A DNA stretch of 64,000 nt from JAIBCM01 sp041395165. GTDB lineage: Bacteria > Verrucomicrobiota > Verrucomicrobiia > JADLBR01 > JAIBCM01. Under the pieces are notes generated by a model. It searched no databases, was not told where the DNA came from, and saw nothing but the letters and a program-made list of their open reading frames with translations. Location of the stretch: assembly GCA_041395165.1 (NCBI GenBank), contig JAWLBA010000001.1, positions 394,078 to 458,077 of the forward strand, given 5' to 3'. A program made the translations under genes and the position numbers. This document shows, piece after piece, positions 16,923 through 25,036 of the stretch; positions within the stretch are counted from its first letter, which is position 1, and each line of letters starts with the position of its first letter.

Positions 16923-18317
16923 ATGGCTGAAGAAAATTCAGAAACAGGATCCCAATCTCGTTATTCGATTCTTGAATCGTTAGGAGAGGGAGGTGAAGGC
17001 TCGGTCTTTCGAGCCTGGGATAACCAATTGGGGCGTGTAGTTGCCTTAAAACGCTTGAAAGCTGATGCCGATGCGATGAGTGCGCTATGGCAGGAAACTC
17101 AGATTCTTGTCAGTTTGCATCATCCCAATATTGTTACATTGTTTGATTTTGGCAGCGATGCCGAAGGGCCTTTCGTTGTCATGGAATTGTTGGAGGGGAA
17201 GACATTGGATCAAGTTGTTACGGAATTTCATATTAGTGTTCCGTTTTTTCAACAGCTTGCGCGACAGGTGTTAAGTGGTTTGTCGGCTGCTCATGCTAAG
17301 CAAGTGGTGCATCGCGATTTAAAACCTTCTAATATTTTTTTACAATTTCATGAGGATCAATCGTTCACGGCTAAGATTCTTGATTTCGGGTTGGCCAAGG
17401 CTGTTGAAGCGCCCCAGGAGCAAACTTCCGATCAGGATCAGAGTGTGATGGGATCCATTTATACGATGTCGCCGGAACAGCTGTCGCGACAACCTATTGA
17501 TGCGCGATCCGATATTTATTCTTTAGGTTGCGTTTTTTATTTTTGTTTGGCGCGCCGTTTCCCTTACACAGGCGATTCCATTGCGCAAGTTATGCACGGT
17601 CATTTGAGTGGGAAAGCCACGCCTTTAATTGGAGTGCGACCTGAAATTCCGCCTCCGCTTTCTAACATCGTCATGAAGATGTTGTCGGTGAGACCGGAAA
17701 ATCGACCGACTATAGAAACGATTCGAACGACAATTCGTGATGTTGTTTCCAGCTCGAATCGTCAAACGCCCCACGTTGATATCGAGCTTAAAAAGAACAC
17801 ACCGGTTGGATTGATAGTGCTCATTATTGCTGTGGTTTTAGCTTTAGCCGGGGGTGCAATCTGGTTTTTAAAGCGTCCGAAAGAATCTGCTCAGCCTTTA
17901 GTAACTACGAATCAAATTACTACAACTAACCTAGCTTCGGTTCCGCCGCCAGCAACAAATCCAGTCACTCCTCCGCCAGAAGAAGTCATTAAAAAAGAGG
18001 AGGGGCCGAGCTCAGTGGATCCTTTAAATCTGCTTCAATTAAAAAAGAAAATAGGGGCTGTTGTTATAGTGGAAGGCATGGTCATGGATTACGGAGAAAA
18101 TCGAACCGGCACTCTTCGCTATCTCAATTTTGCTGAAAGTTATCGCAACAGTTTGGCTTTAGTTTTTCCGGTAAAAGGAAATGAAGAAATTTTTTCTAAG
18201 GAAAAATTGGAAACTTATGTAGGTAAAAAAATTCGTGTTACGGGCAAGTTAAGTGAATTTCAAGGCAGACCACAAATGATCGTTGAACCGGATCAAACCA
18301 TTGATATTATTGAATAA
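16923..18317 (+). CDS. Membrane-anchored Ser/Thr protein kinase (Hanks type)
   Basis: The 464-residue protein has an N-terminal kinase domain (about residues 15-285): glycine loop GEGGEGSVFRAW, catalytic Lys in VALKRL, HRDLKPSN near 128, DFGLAKA near 154 and the SPEQ substrate segment. One transmembrane helix follows at about 295-317 (GLIVLIIAVVLALAGGAIWF), then a Thr/Pro-rich linker. A C-terminal domain of about 90 residues (VVIVEGMVMDYGENRTGTLR, GKKIRVTGKLSEFQGRPQ) looks like an OB fold. With this topology the OB-like domain faces the periplasm. It is divergent from the glycosyltransferase gene, with 76 bp between the starts. Confidence 0.9.
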   Translation: MAEENSETGSQSRYSILESLGEGGEGSVFRAWDNQLGRVVALKRLKADADAMSALWQETQILVSLHHPNIVTLFDFGSDAEGPFVVMELLEGKTLDQVVTEFHISVPFFQQLARQVLSGLSAAHAKQVVHRDLKPSNIFLQFHEDQSFTAKILDFGLAKAVEAPQEQTSDQDQSVMGSIYTMSPEQLSRQPIDARSDIYSLGCVFYFCLARRFPYTGDSIAQVMHGHLSGKATPLIGVRPEIPPPLSNIVMKMLSVRPENRPTIETIRTTIRDVVSSSNRQTPHVDIELKKNTPVGLIVLIIAVVLALAGGAIWFLKRPKESAQPLVTTNQITTTNLASVPPPATNPVTPPPEEVIKKEEGPSSVDPLNLLQLKKKIGAVVIVEGMVMDYGENRTGTLRYLNFAESYRNSLALVFPVKGNEEIFSKEKLETYVGKKIRVTGKLSEFQGRPQMIVEPDQTIDIIE

Positions 18318-18350
18318 ATTTTGTAAAAATATGTTATTGCGCCAGCCTGC

Positions 18351-19205
18351 ATGTTACCCGATTTTTTAATTCCTAAAGATTTGGCGTCGGGTGATCAACG
18401 TGTTTTGGAGAATGATTGGTCAGGCTTAAAATTGCACTGTGTGGAATCCGAGGCGGATCCTGTTTTTGATTTGGCTTATGAAAAGTTGTGGCAGGAGTTT
18501 GGGCATCGCAATGAAGTAGAAACCCGGGAGACGTTGACGCGTAGAATGCAATGGGATCCGAGGCAAAGTTTTCGGGGATGCCATTTATTGTATCAAATGA
18601 TGGTTTTTTTCTGGGAGCAGGCTGGTGAAAAGGAGTTTATGGCGGTGCGAGATCATACTGCGATTGTTTGTGAGAAATTGAGTGCGCCTCAGGTCGTGGT
18701 TCATCTGTCGCATGTGTTGGTTGAAGAAAAATGGCGACGTTCTGGTGTGGCGGGTTGGCTGCGAACGCTGCCATTGCAAACGGCACGGGAATGTATGAAG
18801 AAAGCGGGTTTATCTGAACGACCGATTACGCTAGTCGGAGAAATGGAAGCATGGGATGAAACGAAATTGGATCGTGTGATTCGGTTGAAGGCCTATGCGA
18901 AGGCTGGCTATAAAATGGTGGATCCGAAAATTAATTATTGGCAACCCGACTTTCGTTCTCCCGAACAAATTGATGCATCGGATTTGCAACCTGTTCCTTT
19001 GTGTTTGATGGTGAGGAGAGTGGGGCGTGAGTTAGAGCAAGTGATAACTGGTGATGAGTTAAAAAGTTTGGTAGAATCGTTATATCATATGTATTCGATA
19101 GAGTTTCGAGAAAAAGATATGAAGCCTTTGTGGGAGCATATGAAACAATTGCCGAAAGCTCATGAAACCGTAGCTTTGATATCGCCTGTGCCAGAAAATT
19201 TATGA
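18351..19205 (+). CDS. GNAT-like acetyltransferase, tentative
   Basis: The 284-residue protein has a central stretch, VVVHLSHVLVEEKWRRSGVA followed by GWLRTLPLQTARECM, that fits the beta4-alpha3 acetyl-CoA loop of GNAT enzymes (R/Q-x-x-G-x-G/A). The flanks are divergent and the acceptor is unknown. Its stop overlaps the start of the deacetylase-family gene by 4 bp (ATGA), which implies translational coupling. Family membership rests on this loop only. Confidence 0.55.
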   Translation: MLPDFLIPKDLASGDQRVLENDWSGLKLHCVESEADPVFDLAYEKLWQEFGHRNEVETRETLTRRMQWDPRQSFRGCHLLYQMMVFFWEQAGEKEFMAVRDHTAIVCEKLSAPQVVVHLSHVLVEEKWRRSGVAGWLRTLPLQTARECMKKAGLSERPITLVGEMEAWDETKLDRVIRLKAYAKAGYKMVDPKINYWQPDFRSPEQIDASDLQPVPLCLMVRRVGRELEQVITGDELKSLVESLYHMYSIEFREKDMKPLWEHMKQLPKAHETVALISPVPENL

Positions 19206-20122
19206 TTTCGTTGTTTTATCACGGGGGATATGCGGCACCGATTGGCGAGGATCATATTATGCCGATGAGGAAGTTTGGGTTAGTGGCGGAGCAGTTGTGT
19301 CAAGATTCTCGAGCAAAGTTTTTCGAGCCAGAGCCGATTTCTGAGAAGGATTTGTTGCGGGTTCACACACCAGAATATGTGCAGGCGATTCGTACGGGTG
19401 AGCCCAGGGCTTTGGCGGAGTCGCAGAAGTTTCCTTGGTCAGAAAAATTGTTTCCTGCGGTTTGTTTGACAAATGGTGGCTGTTTGGCGGCGGCTAGAGC
19501 GGCTTTGAAGGAGGGGATTGCGGGAAATTTGGCGAGTGGCTTTCATCATTCTCATGCGGATCACGGGGAAGGATTTTGCACGTTTAATGGTTTAATTGTG
19601 GCCTTGGATGCTTTGAAGGAAGAAGGGTTGATTAAGCGGGCAGCGATATTGGATTTGGATCTTCATTATGGGAATGGGACTGCAAGCTTAGTGGCATTAA
19701 GACCTGATTTTTTAGCAATTTCTGTGTATGGAAATGATTACTTTAACAATAAAGCTTATCGAGAAGTGGAGCCGATGCGTCACAATGACGGGATAAATCA
19801 TTTTTCTATTCCGGTAAAAAATGGAGCTAATGGTGAAGAATATTTAAAATGTTTAGAAAAAAGTTTATCTTTAATGTTAAAGTTTAATAAAATTGATTTA
19901 ATTTTGTATCAAGCTGGGGCTGATCCTTTGAGAGATGATCCTTATTCGCCATTGAATTTAAGTGCGGAGGATTTGAAGGAGCGAGATAAAAGAGTTTTTC
20001 AATTTGCTAAAGAGCAGGGAATTCCTTTGGCATGGGTTTTGGCGGGTGGTTATACAAAAGATGTTTCGAAAGTGGTAGAGGTTCATGTTAATACGTTTCT
20101 TGCTTGCTCGGAAGTTTATTGA
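19202..20122 (+). CDS. Histone deacetylase-family (AcuC/arginase-deacetylase fold) enzyme
   Basis: The 306-residue protein shows the class I/II deacetylase pattern: SGFHHSHADHGEGFCTFNGL with the catalytic His dyad, the zinc ligands in DLDLHYGNGT near residue 150, a second zinc Asp in YQAGADPLRDDP and the closing LAGGY. Bacterial members remove acyl groups from acetylated proteins, polyamines or acetoin-pathway enzymes. It is translationally coupled to the GNAT-like gene upstream, which suggests an acylation and deacylation pair, though the substrate is not known. Confidence 0.9.
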   Translation: MISLFYHGGYAAPIGEDHIMPMRKFGLVAEQLCQDSRAKFFEPEPISEKDLLRVHTPEYVQAIRTGEPRALAESQKFPWSEKLFPAVCLTNGGCLAAARAALKEGIAGNLASGFHHSHADHGEGFCTFNGLIVALDALKEEGLIKRAAILDLDLHYGNGTASLVALRPDFLAISVYGNDYFNNKAYREVEPMRHNDGINHFSIPVKNGANGEEYLKCLEKSLSLMLKFNKIDLILYQAGADPLRDDPYSPLNLSAEDLKERDKRVFQFAKEQGIPLAWVLAGGYTKDVSKVVEVHVNTFLACSEVY

Positions 20123-20125
20123 TTA

Positions 20126-20251
20126 ACCGCAGAGGACGCCGAGGTCGCAGAGTAAAGAAAATTAAGATGGTGGATTTAAAAAATATTTGAATGTTTAGAT
20201 ATTAAGTTTTCAATTTTTAATTTTCTCTGTGTTCTCTGCGATCTCTGCGGT
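20126..20251. repeat. Intergenic inverted-repeat element, MITE-like
   Basis: Imperfect 27-base arms (20126-20152 and 20225-20251) built of repeated GCAGAG units, starting ACCGCAGAG and ending CTCTGCGGT, bound an A/T-rich core. No coding capacity. From memory, similar GCAGAG repeat pairs are scattered in many bacterial genomes. It could also fold as a terminator-like structure behind the deacetylase gene. Confidence 0.65.
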
Positions 20252-20262
20252 AAAATAAAAAT

Positions 20263-21669
20263 ATGAAATTAACGTGTTGGAAAAATCGAAGTCCCGGTGA
20301 CACGCGTATTGAGCTGCCGGAGGTGTGTGTTTCGGATGTGGAAAGTTGTGTGCAAAGGGCGCATAAGGTGGCTGTGTCGTGGGCGCATGTGCCGTTGGAG
20401 AAACGCATTGATTATGTCCGAAAAATTCAGACGGGTTTGAAAGAGATCGAGGAAGAGTTGGCACAAGGGATTGCTTTGGAAACGGGTAAACCGTTAAAAG
20501 AATCGCGCGGTGAGATGGGTGCGGTTCTGATGAAATTTGATTTGAGTATTGATGACGCCCAGCGATGGTTGAAATCGGAAGAGGTGCATGAGGGGCCACA
20601 TCCGGCAAAGATTGTGCGTCGTGCTCAAGGGTTGGCGGCGGTGATTGGGCCGTTTAATTTTCCTTTGCATTTGCCGAATGGCGCTGCGGTGCCGCATTTG
20701 TTGGCGGGCAATCCGGTTTTGCTAAAGCCTTCACCTGTGGCGGCGGTGGTGGCGGGACGATATGGAAAGGTGTTTGAGTCGATTTTGCCGCCGGGCGTTT
20801 TTCAGTTGATTCAGGGAGGAGCGGAGGAAAGTATGGCGCTTTGCTTGCATCCGTTGGTGCGATCAGTGAATTTTACGGGCTCTGTTGCGGTTGGGAAGGT
20901 GTTGTCACGAGCTTTGGCCGAGGATTTTTCGAAGCATTTGGCTTTGGAGTTAGGCGGAAAAAATGCGTTGATTGTGTGTGAGGATGCGGATGTTGTTGCG
21001 GCGGCGCAGGCAGCGGCGGAAGGGATTAGTTTAACGGCAGGCCAACGTTGTAATGCGACGAGCCGTATTTTGGTGAATGAAAAGGTGGCTAAACCTTTTT
21101 ATGAGGCGTTGGTAGAGGCGTTAAAAAAATATCAGCCCGGTGATCCGATGAAAGAGGAGACGGTTTTGGGGCCGGTGATTAATGAGAGTGCGCAGCAACG
21201 GTTTGAAAAGGTTTTGGAATTAAATAAGGATGGAGAATGGTTAGTGAAAGGTGCGGTGGAAAAGGTGGTGGACGGTAAACCCGGTTATTATGTGAAGCCG
21301 GCTGTTTGGTTGTGGAAGGATCGAGATCAGGGATTGAAATCCGCTTTGCATTGTGAAGAGGTGTTTGCGCCGGTGGCGGAGGTGTATGAGGTGGCGGATG
21401 TAGCGGATGCGATTGCGATGCATGAGACGACGCCTTTTGGTTTAACGGCTTCGATTTTTACGAAATCAGAAAAAGTTTTTCGTCAATTTGCTGATGTGTT
21501 GAATGTAGGAAATCTCTACGCGAATTTAGCAACGACTTTTTCTCCTTCGACGTTGCCTTTTGGTGGAGTGGGCGAGTCGGGAAATCGTCGGCCTGCGGGG
21601 CGACATTTTATACGATTTACGACGGAGGAGCAGGCGATTCAAATTCCGGAGAATAGTTTTGCTAAGTAA
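20263..21669 (+). CDS. NAD(P)-dependent aldehyde dehydrogenase, AstD-like
   Basis: The 468-residue protein is a full-length ALDH. Visible are the cofactor stretch VIGPFNFPLHLPNGA and NPVLLKPSP, NFTGSVAVGKVL, the catalytic Glu in LELGGKNALIV and the catalytic Cys in GQRCNATSRILV, then EEVFAPVAEVY and LPFGGVGESGN. The overall pattern is closest to succinylglutamate semialdehyde dehydrogenase (AstD), but no other arginine succinyltransferase pathway gene is nearby, so I leave the substrate open. It follows the intergenic repeat element. Confidence 0.85.
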   Translation: MKLTCWKNRSPGDTRIELPEVCVSDVESCVQRAHKVAVSWAHVPLEKRIDYVRKIQTGLKEIEEELAQGIALETGKPLKESRGEMGAVLMKFDLSIDDAQRWLKSEEVHEGPHPAKIVRRAQGLAAVIGPFNFPLHLPNGAAVPHLLAGNPVLLKPSPVAAVVAGRYGKVFESILPPGVFQLIQGGAEESMALCLHPLVRSVNFTGSVAVGKVLSRALAEDFSKHLALELGGKNALIVCEDADVVAAAQAAAEGISLTAGQRCNATSRILVNEKVAKPFYEALVEALKKYQPGDPMKEETVLGPVINESAQQRFEKVLELNKDGEWLVKGAVEKVVDGKPGYYVKPAVWLWKDRDQGLKSALHCEEVFAPVAEVYEVADVADAIAMHETTPFGLTASIFTKSEKVFRQFADVLNVGNLYANLATTFSPSTLPFGGVGESGNRRPAGRHFIRFTTEEQAIQIPENSFAK

Positions 21670-21768
21670 AATTAAGAATTAGAAAAATACTGATAGCTGA
21701 CGACTCAAGGTTGATGGTTTGAAAATAATTCCTTTTGACGAATTTCGCTTTTGGTTTTTACTTGGGTC

Positions 21769-22404
21769 ATGCGTTATGGGCCAAAAGAATCGCCGGAAAA
21801 AATTTTAAAGCGACGACGTCAGGGGCGTTGGGCAGCGCGATGTTTGCGGTGGATAGGAGTGACGCTACGTCATCGGTTGGAGGATCCGTGGCATGTTTTG
21901 GACGAAGGGCCTAAACCAAGAATTTGGGTGGCTTGGCATAATCGGCTCGCAAGCGCACCGGTTTGGTATGAGCGGATTGCTGATAAGGTGGGCAAGCTTT
22001 ATGCGTTAATTAGTGCGAGTGGTGATGGGGAGGTATTGGCAACGGCGATGGCGGAGTTCGGGGTGAATGCGATTCGGGGATCTAAGTCTCGAGGGGGTGA
22101 GGAGGCGTTGAGGGAATTGTTGAAGCAGTTACGAGCAGGGAGTTCGGTTATTATTACGCCGGATGGTCCGCGTGGGCCGCGCTATCATTTGCAAGAAGGG
22201 GTTCTTAAGTTGGCGGAATGGTCGGGTGTGGAGGTGGTACCATTTGATTTTAAGTTGAAAGGTAAAGTGGAGTTGAAGACGTGGGATCGGTTGAGGATTT
22301 CGTTGCCATTTGGCCGATCGGTAATGATAATTGGACGGCCAATTCGTCCTCCTTTTGATTTGGAAAAGTTAAGAAATGAGTTGATTGCGAGGCTTGGTGA
22401 TTAA
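21769..22404 (+). CDS. DUF374 / lysophospholipid acyltransferase-like protein
   Basis: The protein of about 211 residues from the ATG at 21769 has the DUF374 landmarks: WVAWHNRLASAP, SASGDGEVLA, AIRGSKSRGGEEAL and TPDGPRGPRYHLQEG, ending in a basic and hydrophobic segment. The family is related to Kdo/lipid A acyltransferases and is often found near lipid A or LPS genes; it may modify envelope lipid. Upstream TTG at 21751 is possible but the ATG is preferred. Confidence 0.85.
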   Translation: MRYGPKESPEKILKRRRQGRWAARCLRWIGVTLRHRLEDPWHVLDEGPKPRIWVAWHNRLASAPVWYERIADKVGKLYALISASGDGEVLATAMAEFGVNAIRGSKSRGGEEALRELLKQLRAGSSVIITPDGPRGPRYHLQEGVLKLAEWSGVEVVPFDFKLKGKVELKTWDRLRISLPFGRSVMIIGRPIRPPFDLEKLRNELIARLGD

Positions 22405-22629
22405 TTGGGTAAGATACTCCTTAACGCAAAGCATCGGGATGTTTGTCATTCCCGACTCGATCGGGAATCCATTTTTATTCCTATGGATCCCCGGGTCAAG
22501 CCCGAGGATGACAGGAATAGAGCATGGATCCCGGGATAATGAGACAGCTGTCGGGCGAGGATGACATATCCAGTTCGTAAATTTGAACCTTTTACCTTAA
22601 TTATGATCAAATTTGATCAATTTTAGTAT
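22405..22629. repeat. Intergenic palindromic repeats
   Basis: This stretch has no gene. It holds a hairpin (TTCCCGA and TCGGGAA arms near 22450-22468) and a GGATCCCCGGGTCAAGCCCG element, of which 28 bases at 22486-22513 recur exactly at 33172-33199, followed by a partial further copy. The remainder up to the 126-bp direct repeat is A/T-rich, with two TGATCAA words near 22605-22620. Confidence 0.7.
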
Positions 22630-22755
22630 AAAAATATACAAAATTTTGACCATTTTTAAACTTTATGATTTATGTTAAATTTAGTTTGGCAGGGAAATGT
22701 AATTTAGGTAAAGTTGGCACAGTATTTGCTATAAACTATAAATCTTAGAATTATT
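22630..22755 (+). repeat. 126-bp direct repeat, left copy
   Basis: This block is identical, apart from one base (22745 T versus C), to 24911-25036. It carries an A/T-rich leader and a sigma-54 promoter at 22714-22730, and its right edge abuts the truncated transposase reading frame. The right copy abuts the glnB start codon. The two copies bound a 2.15-kb insert. Confidence 0.97.
22714..22730 (+). promoter_or_regulatory. Sigma-54 promoter, duplicated copy
   Basis: TTGGCACAGTATTTGCT matches the -24/-12 consensus (YTGGCAC, five bases, TTGCW). It is the same sequence as the glnB promoter at 24995, here placed about 40 bp ahead of the transposase frame. Confidence 0.85.
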
Positions 22756-23579
22756 TCTGGAGAAAGCGAGATGGGGCAATGAAAAAGTTCCTTCTCCTTT
22801 TAGTAAAGGAGAAACTTATCGCATAAAGTCTCGTCCCGGGCTTTTTAAATGCAAGGACACAGGAAAACAGTTCTCAGTAAGAACGGGGACAATTTTTGAG
22901 GAATCACGTCTTCCTCTTAAGAAGTGGTTTTATGCTATTTTCATTTTGAATTCTTTAAAGAAAGGCATTAGTTCAATTCAACTTGCCAAGTATCTTGATG
23001 TGACTCAAAAGACGGCTGGTTCATGTTGCAAAGAATTCGATATGCTATTAGCCACGAAAACTTTAGTAAGCCATTAAAGAATATTGTTGAAGTTGATGAG
23101 ACTTACTTTGGCGGTCGCCGAAAAGGAGCGCAAGGCAGAGGAACAGTAAATAAGGTTCCGATTGTAGGAGCGGCTGAGCGTGGAGGTGAAGTGCGATGCA
23201 AAATCACTGAAGACACAAAACTAGCCACCTTAAAGCCAGTGATTAAAAGTCTCGTGGAAGAAGGTGCTATTTTAGTAACTGATCAATATTGTGCTTATAA
23301 TTCTGCTTCAAAATGGGGTTATACTCATAAAGTCATTAATCATTACAAGAAAAAATATGTCGATGGCGATATTTATACCAATACCATTGAAGGCTTTTGG
23401 AGCCACTTAAAGAGGGGATTAAAGCCATTCAAATTCATGTTTCCAAAAAGCATCTTAGCAAGTATTGTAAGGAGTATGAATTTCGTTATAATCACAGAAA
23501 ACAAAATGATTTTGAGAGATTCACGACTTGGTTTAACTTATGCCAAGGAAGATTAACTTATGAAAAGCTTATCGCTTAA
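22756..23579 (+). pseudogene. IS1595/ISXO2-type transposase, truncated and frameshifted
   Basis: Joined frames give LEKARWGNEKVPSPF and CKDTGKQFSVRTGTIFEESR, LPLKKWFYAIFILN, SSIQLAKYLDVTQKTA, EVDETYFGGRRKGAQGRG (first catalytic Asp), TDQYCAYNSA (second Asp) and NTIEGFWSHLKRG, then HVSKKHLSKYCKEYEFRYN and HRKQNDFERFTTW. One T is missing near 23018 and one G near 23415. The N-terminal zinc-ribbon cysteines expected in CPxC and CKxC are replaced (SPFS, CKDT). The 5' end is cut by the 126-bp repeat. These enzymes move IS1595-family elements by a DDE/DDN mechanism; I see no terminal inverted repeats. Confidence 0.85.
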
Positions 23580-23622
23580 CTTACCGCGATCCACTAACTT
23601 ATTGTAACTAAATAGATTAAAT

Positions 23623-24603
23623 ATGAAAAATGATACCATGCCGCGACCCATACAAATACTTCTTCCTTTAAAGGTTGAAAAAGAAATTGAAAAAGATGGG
23701 GTGGGAATGGGCGTGTTAAGCGATGGAACGGCATATCTTACTGGATCGGGTTTAGCAAGAATGTGTGGAACTACGGAGAGCACAATTAGAGAAATGGCAA
23801 ATAGTTGGTCATCGGAGAAATTAAAACCTAGAGGAATCGTTATTTCAAACCTCCTTTCGGAGAGAGGATTCACGGGTGATTCACTATTTATGCCTGTTGA
23901 AGTTAATGGCTCAATTCATCATGCCTATTCTGAAGCAGTATGCACAGCAATTTTGGAATATTATGCTTTTGAATCAAATCCAATAAAAGAACACGCAGCA
24001 ATCAATTTTAGGAAACTTGCTCAGTCATCGTTAAGGGCTTTTGTTTATGTTCAAGTTGGATATGATCCAAGGCACAATATCCCTTCTGCATGGAAACAAT
24101 TCCATGATCGTGTGTCTTTGACCTATCATAAAATTCCAAATGGATTTTTTAGTATTTTTAAAGAAATAGCAGACATGGTAGTTGCCATGATTCAAGCGGG
24201 TGTTCCAGTTGATAATAAAACTGTTCCAGATATAAGTGTTGGATCACATTGGGGAAAATATTGGACTAGTTATAAATTAAATGAAAAGTTTGGAGAACGT
24301 TTACAATACGAACACAATTACCCAGAATATTTCCCTCAAGCAAAATCTAATCCTCAATATCCTTTTGTTTATCCTGATGCTGCACTTCCTGAATTTAGAA
24401 GATGGATTAGAGAAGTTTATTTTACAGAAAAATTCCCTGAATATATAGAAAATCAACAAAAAGCCAGGGCATTGCCACCCTCAATTGCACAACTAGCTAT
24501 TGAAGCAGTTGCACTGCCGTCAATAACAGGCTCAAAAATTAGTAATCAATCCTTTGAAGAAACCATTCAAAGAATAGCTCAAGTTCCTAAAGAAGTTTCT
24601 TAG
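23623..24603 (+). CDS. Phage-antirepressor-like 326-residue protein, function unknown
   Basis: I do not recognise a defined family. The first 70 residues (VLSDGTAYLTGSGLARMCGT, then TESTIREMAN) look like a small DNA-binding fold used in phage antirepressors or KilA-N-like proteins. The middle (SEAVCTAILEYYAFESN, INFRKLAQSSLRAFVYVQVG) and the C-terminal part (YPEYFPQAKSNPQYPFVYP, FRRWIREVYFTEKFPEYIE) recall proteins with P63C-like ends. This arrangement occurs in prophage and defence contexts, including proteins such as BstA, but that link is inference. Base composition is more A/T-rich than the neighbours. It is the only intact large gene between the 126-bp repeats and is followed by a strong terminator. 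Confidence 0.7.
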   Translation: MKNDTMPRPIQILLPLKVEKEIEKDGVGMGVLSDGTAYLTGSGLARMCGTTESTIREMANSWSSEKLKPRGIVISNLLSERGFTGDSLFMPVEVNGSIHHAYSEAVCTAILEYYAFESNPIKEHAAINFRKLAQSSLRAFVYVQVGYDPRHNIPSAWKQFHDRVSLTYHKIPNGFFSIFKEIADMVVAMIQAGVPVDNKTVPDISVGSHWGKYWTSYKLNEKFGERLQYEHNYPEYFPQAKSNPQYPFVYPDAALPEFRRWIREVYFTEKFPEYIENQQKARALPPSIAQLAIEAVALPSITGSKISNQSFEETIQRIAQVPKEVS

Positions 24604-24645
24604 ATATTGACTTATCATGATAGATTGATATGTTTCATTAAATAA

Positions 24646-24671
24646 AAAAGGGCAGCGTTAACTGCCCTTTT
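24646..24671. terminator. Rho-independent terminator, bidirectional
   Basis: A perfect 10-bp stem (AAAAGGGCAG with CTGCCCTTTT) and a 6-base loop lie 43 bp after the 326-residue gene. The A-run on the other side would also serve the leftward 36-residue ORF. Confidence 0.9.
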
Positions 24672-24681
24672 AAAGACAACA

Positions 24682-24792
24682 TTAGCAACGTCGTCCTATT
24701 TTTTTAGGTTTAGACCTGGTAAATGCCTTGACTCTTACAGTTTTAGGCCCAGGTTTTCCAATCCTAATGGGATGGCATTTTATCTTTGCCAT
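24682..24792 (-). CDS. Small basic 36-residue protein
   Basis: On the minus strand ATG (24792) opens a 36-residue frame, MAKIKCHPIRIGKPGPKTVR and then VKAFTRSKPKKIGRRC. It has 13 Lys or Arg, one Cys near each end and a Gly-Pro-rich middle. A GGAG ribosome-binding site lies about 9 bases upstream, and the terminator at 24646 follows directly. The good signals make it a likely real gene. Its charge suggests nucleic-acid binding, as in tiny phage or chromatin-like proteins, but I know no homologue. Confidence 0.6.
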   Translation of the reverse strand: MAKIKCHPIRIGKPGPKTVRVKAFTRSKPKKIGRRC

Positions 24793-24910
24793 AACTAACA
24801 TCTCCTCTCATGGGGATAAACCCCTCATTACAGGTTATTTCAACCCAAGAGAATTGATGCTTATTAAATATTTATACTATTTAACAGTTGAGTCAAGTAT
24901 ATAATTGCCT

Positions 24911-25036
24911 AAAAATATACAAAATTTTGACCATTTTTAAACTTTATGATTTATGTTAAATTTAGTTTGGCAGGGAAATGTAATTTAGGTAAAGTTGGCA
25001 CAGTATTTGCTATAAACTATAAATCCTAGAATTATT
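24911..25036 (+). repeat. 126-bp direct repeat, right copy (glnB leader)
   Basis: It is the same block as 22630-22755 with one base different. It forms the entire leader of glnB and stops exactly one base before the glnB ATG. It includes the sigma-54 promoter. The leader in this copy has no Shine-Dalgarno sequence. Confidence 0.97.
24995..25011 (+). promoter_or_regulatory. Sigma-54 promoter of glnB-glnA
   Basis: TTGGCACAGTATTTGCT has GG and GC at the -24/-12 spacing of RpoN promoters. It is 26 bp upstream of the glnB ATG. Nitrogen-regulated sigma-54 control of P-II and glutamine synthetase is well known, so the role fits. Confidence 0.9.

Noticed and set aside
22440..22570. CRISPR-like spaced repeats
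   Set aside because: Only one hairpin and partial copies of one palindrome are present, with no regular spacer length and no cas genes.
23625..23873. Minus-strand ORF over the start of the phage-like gene
   Set aside because: It lies antisense to the better-supported 326-residue gene and has no recognisable protein pattern.
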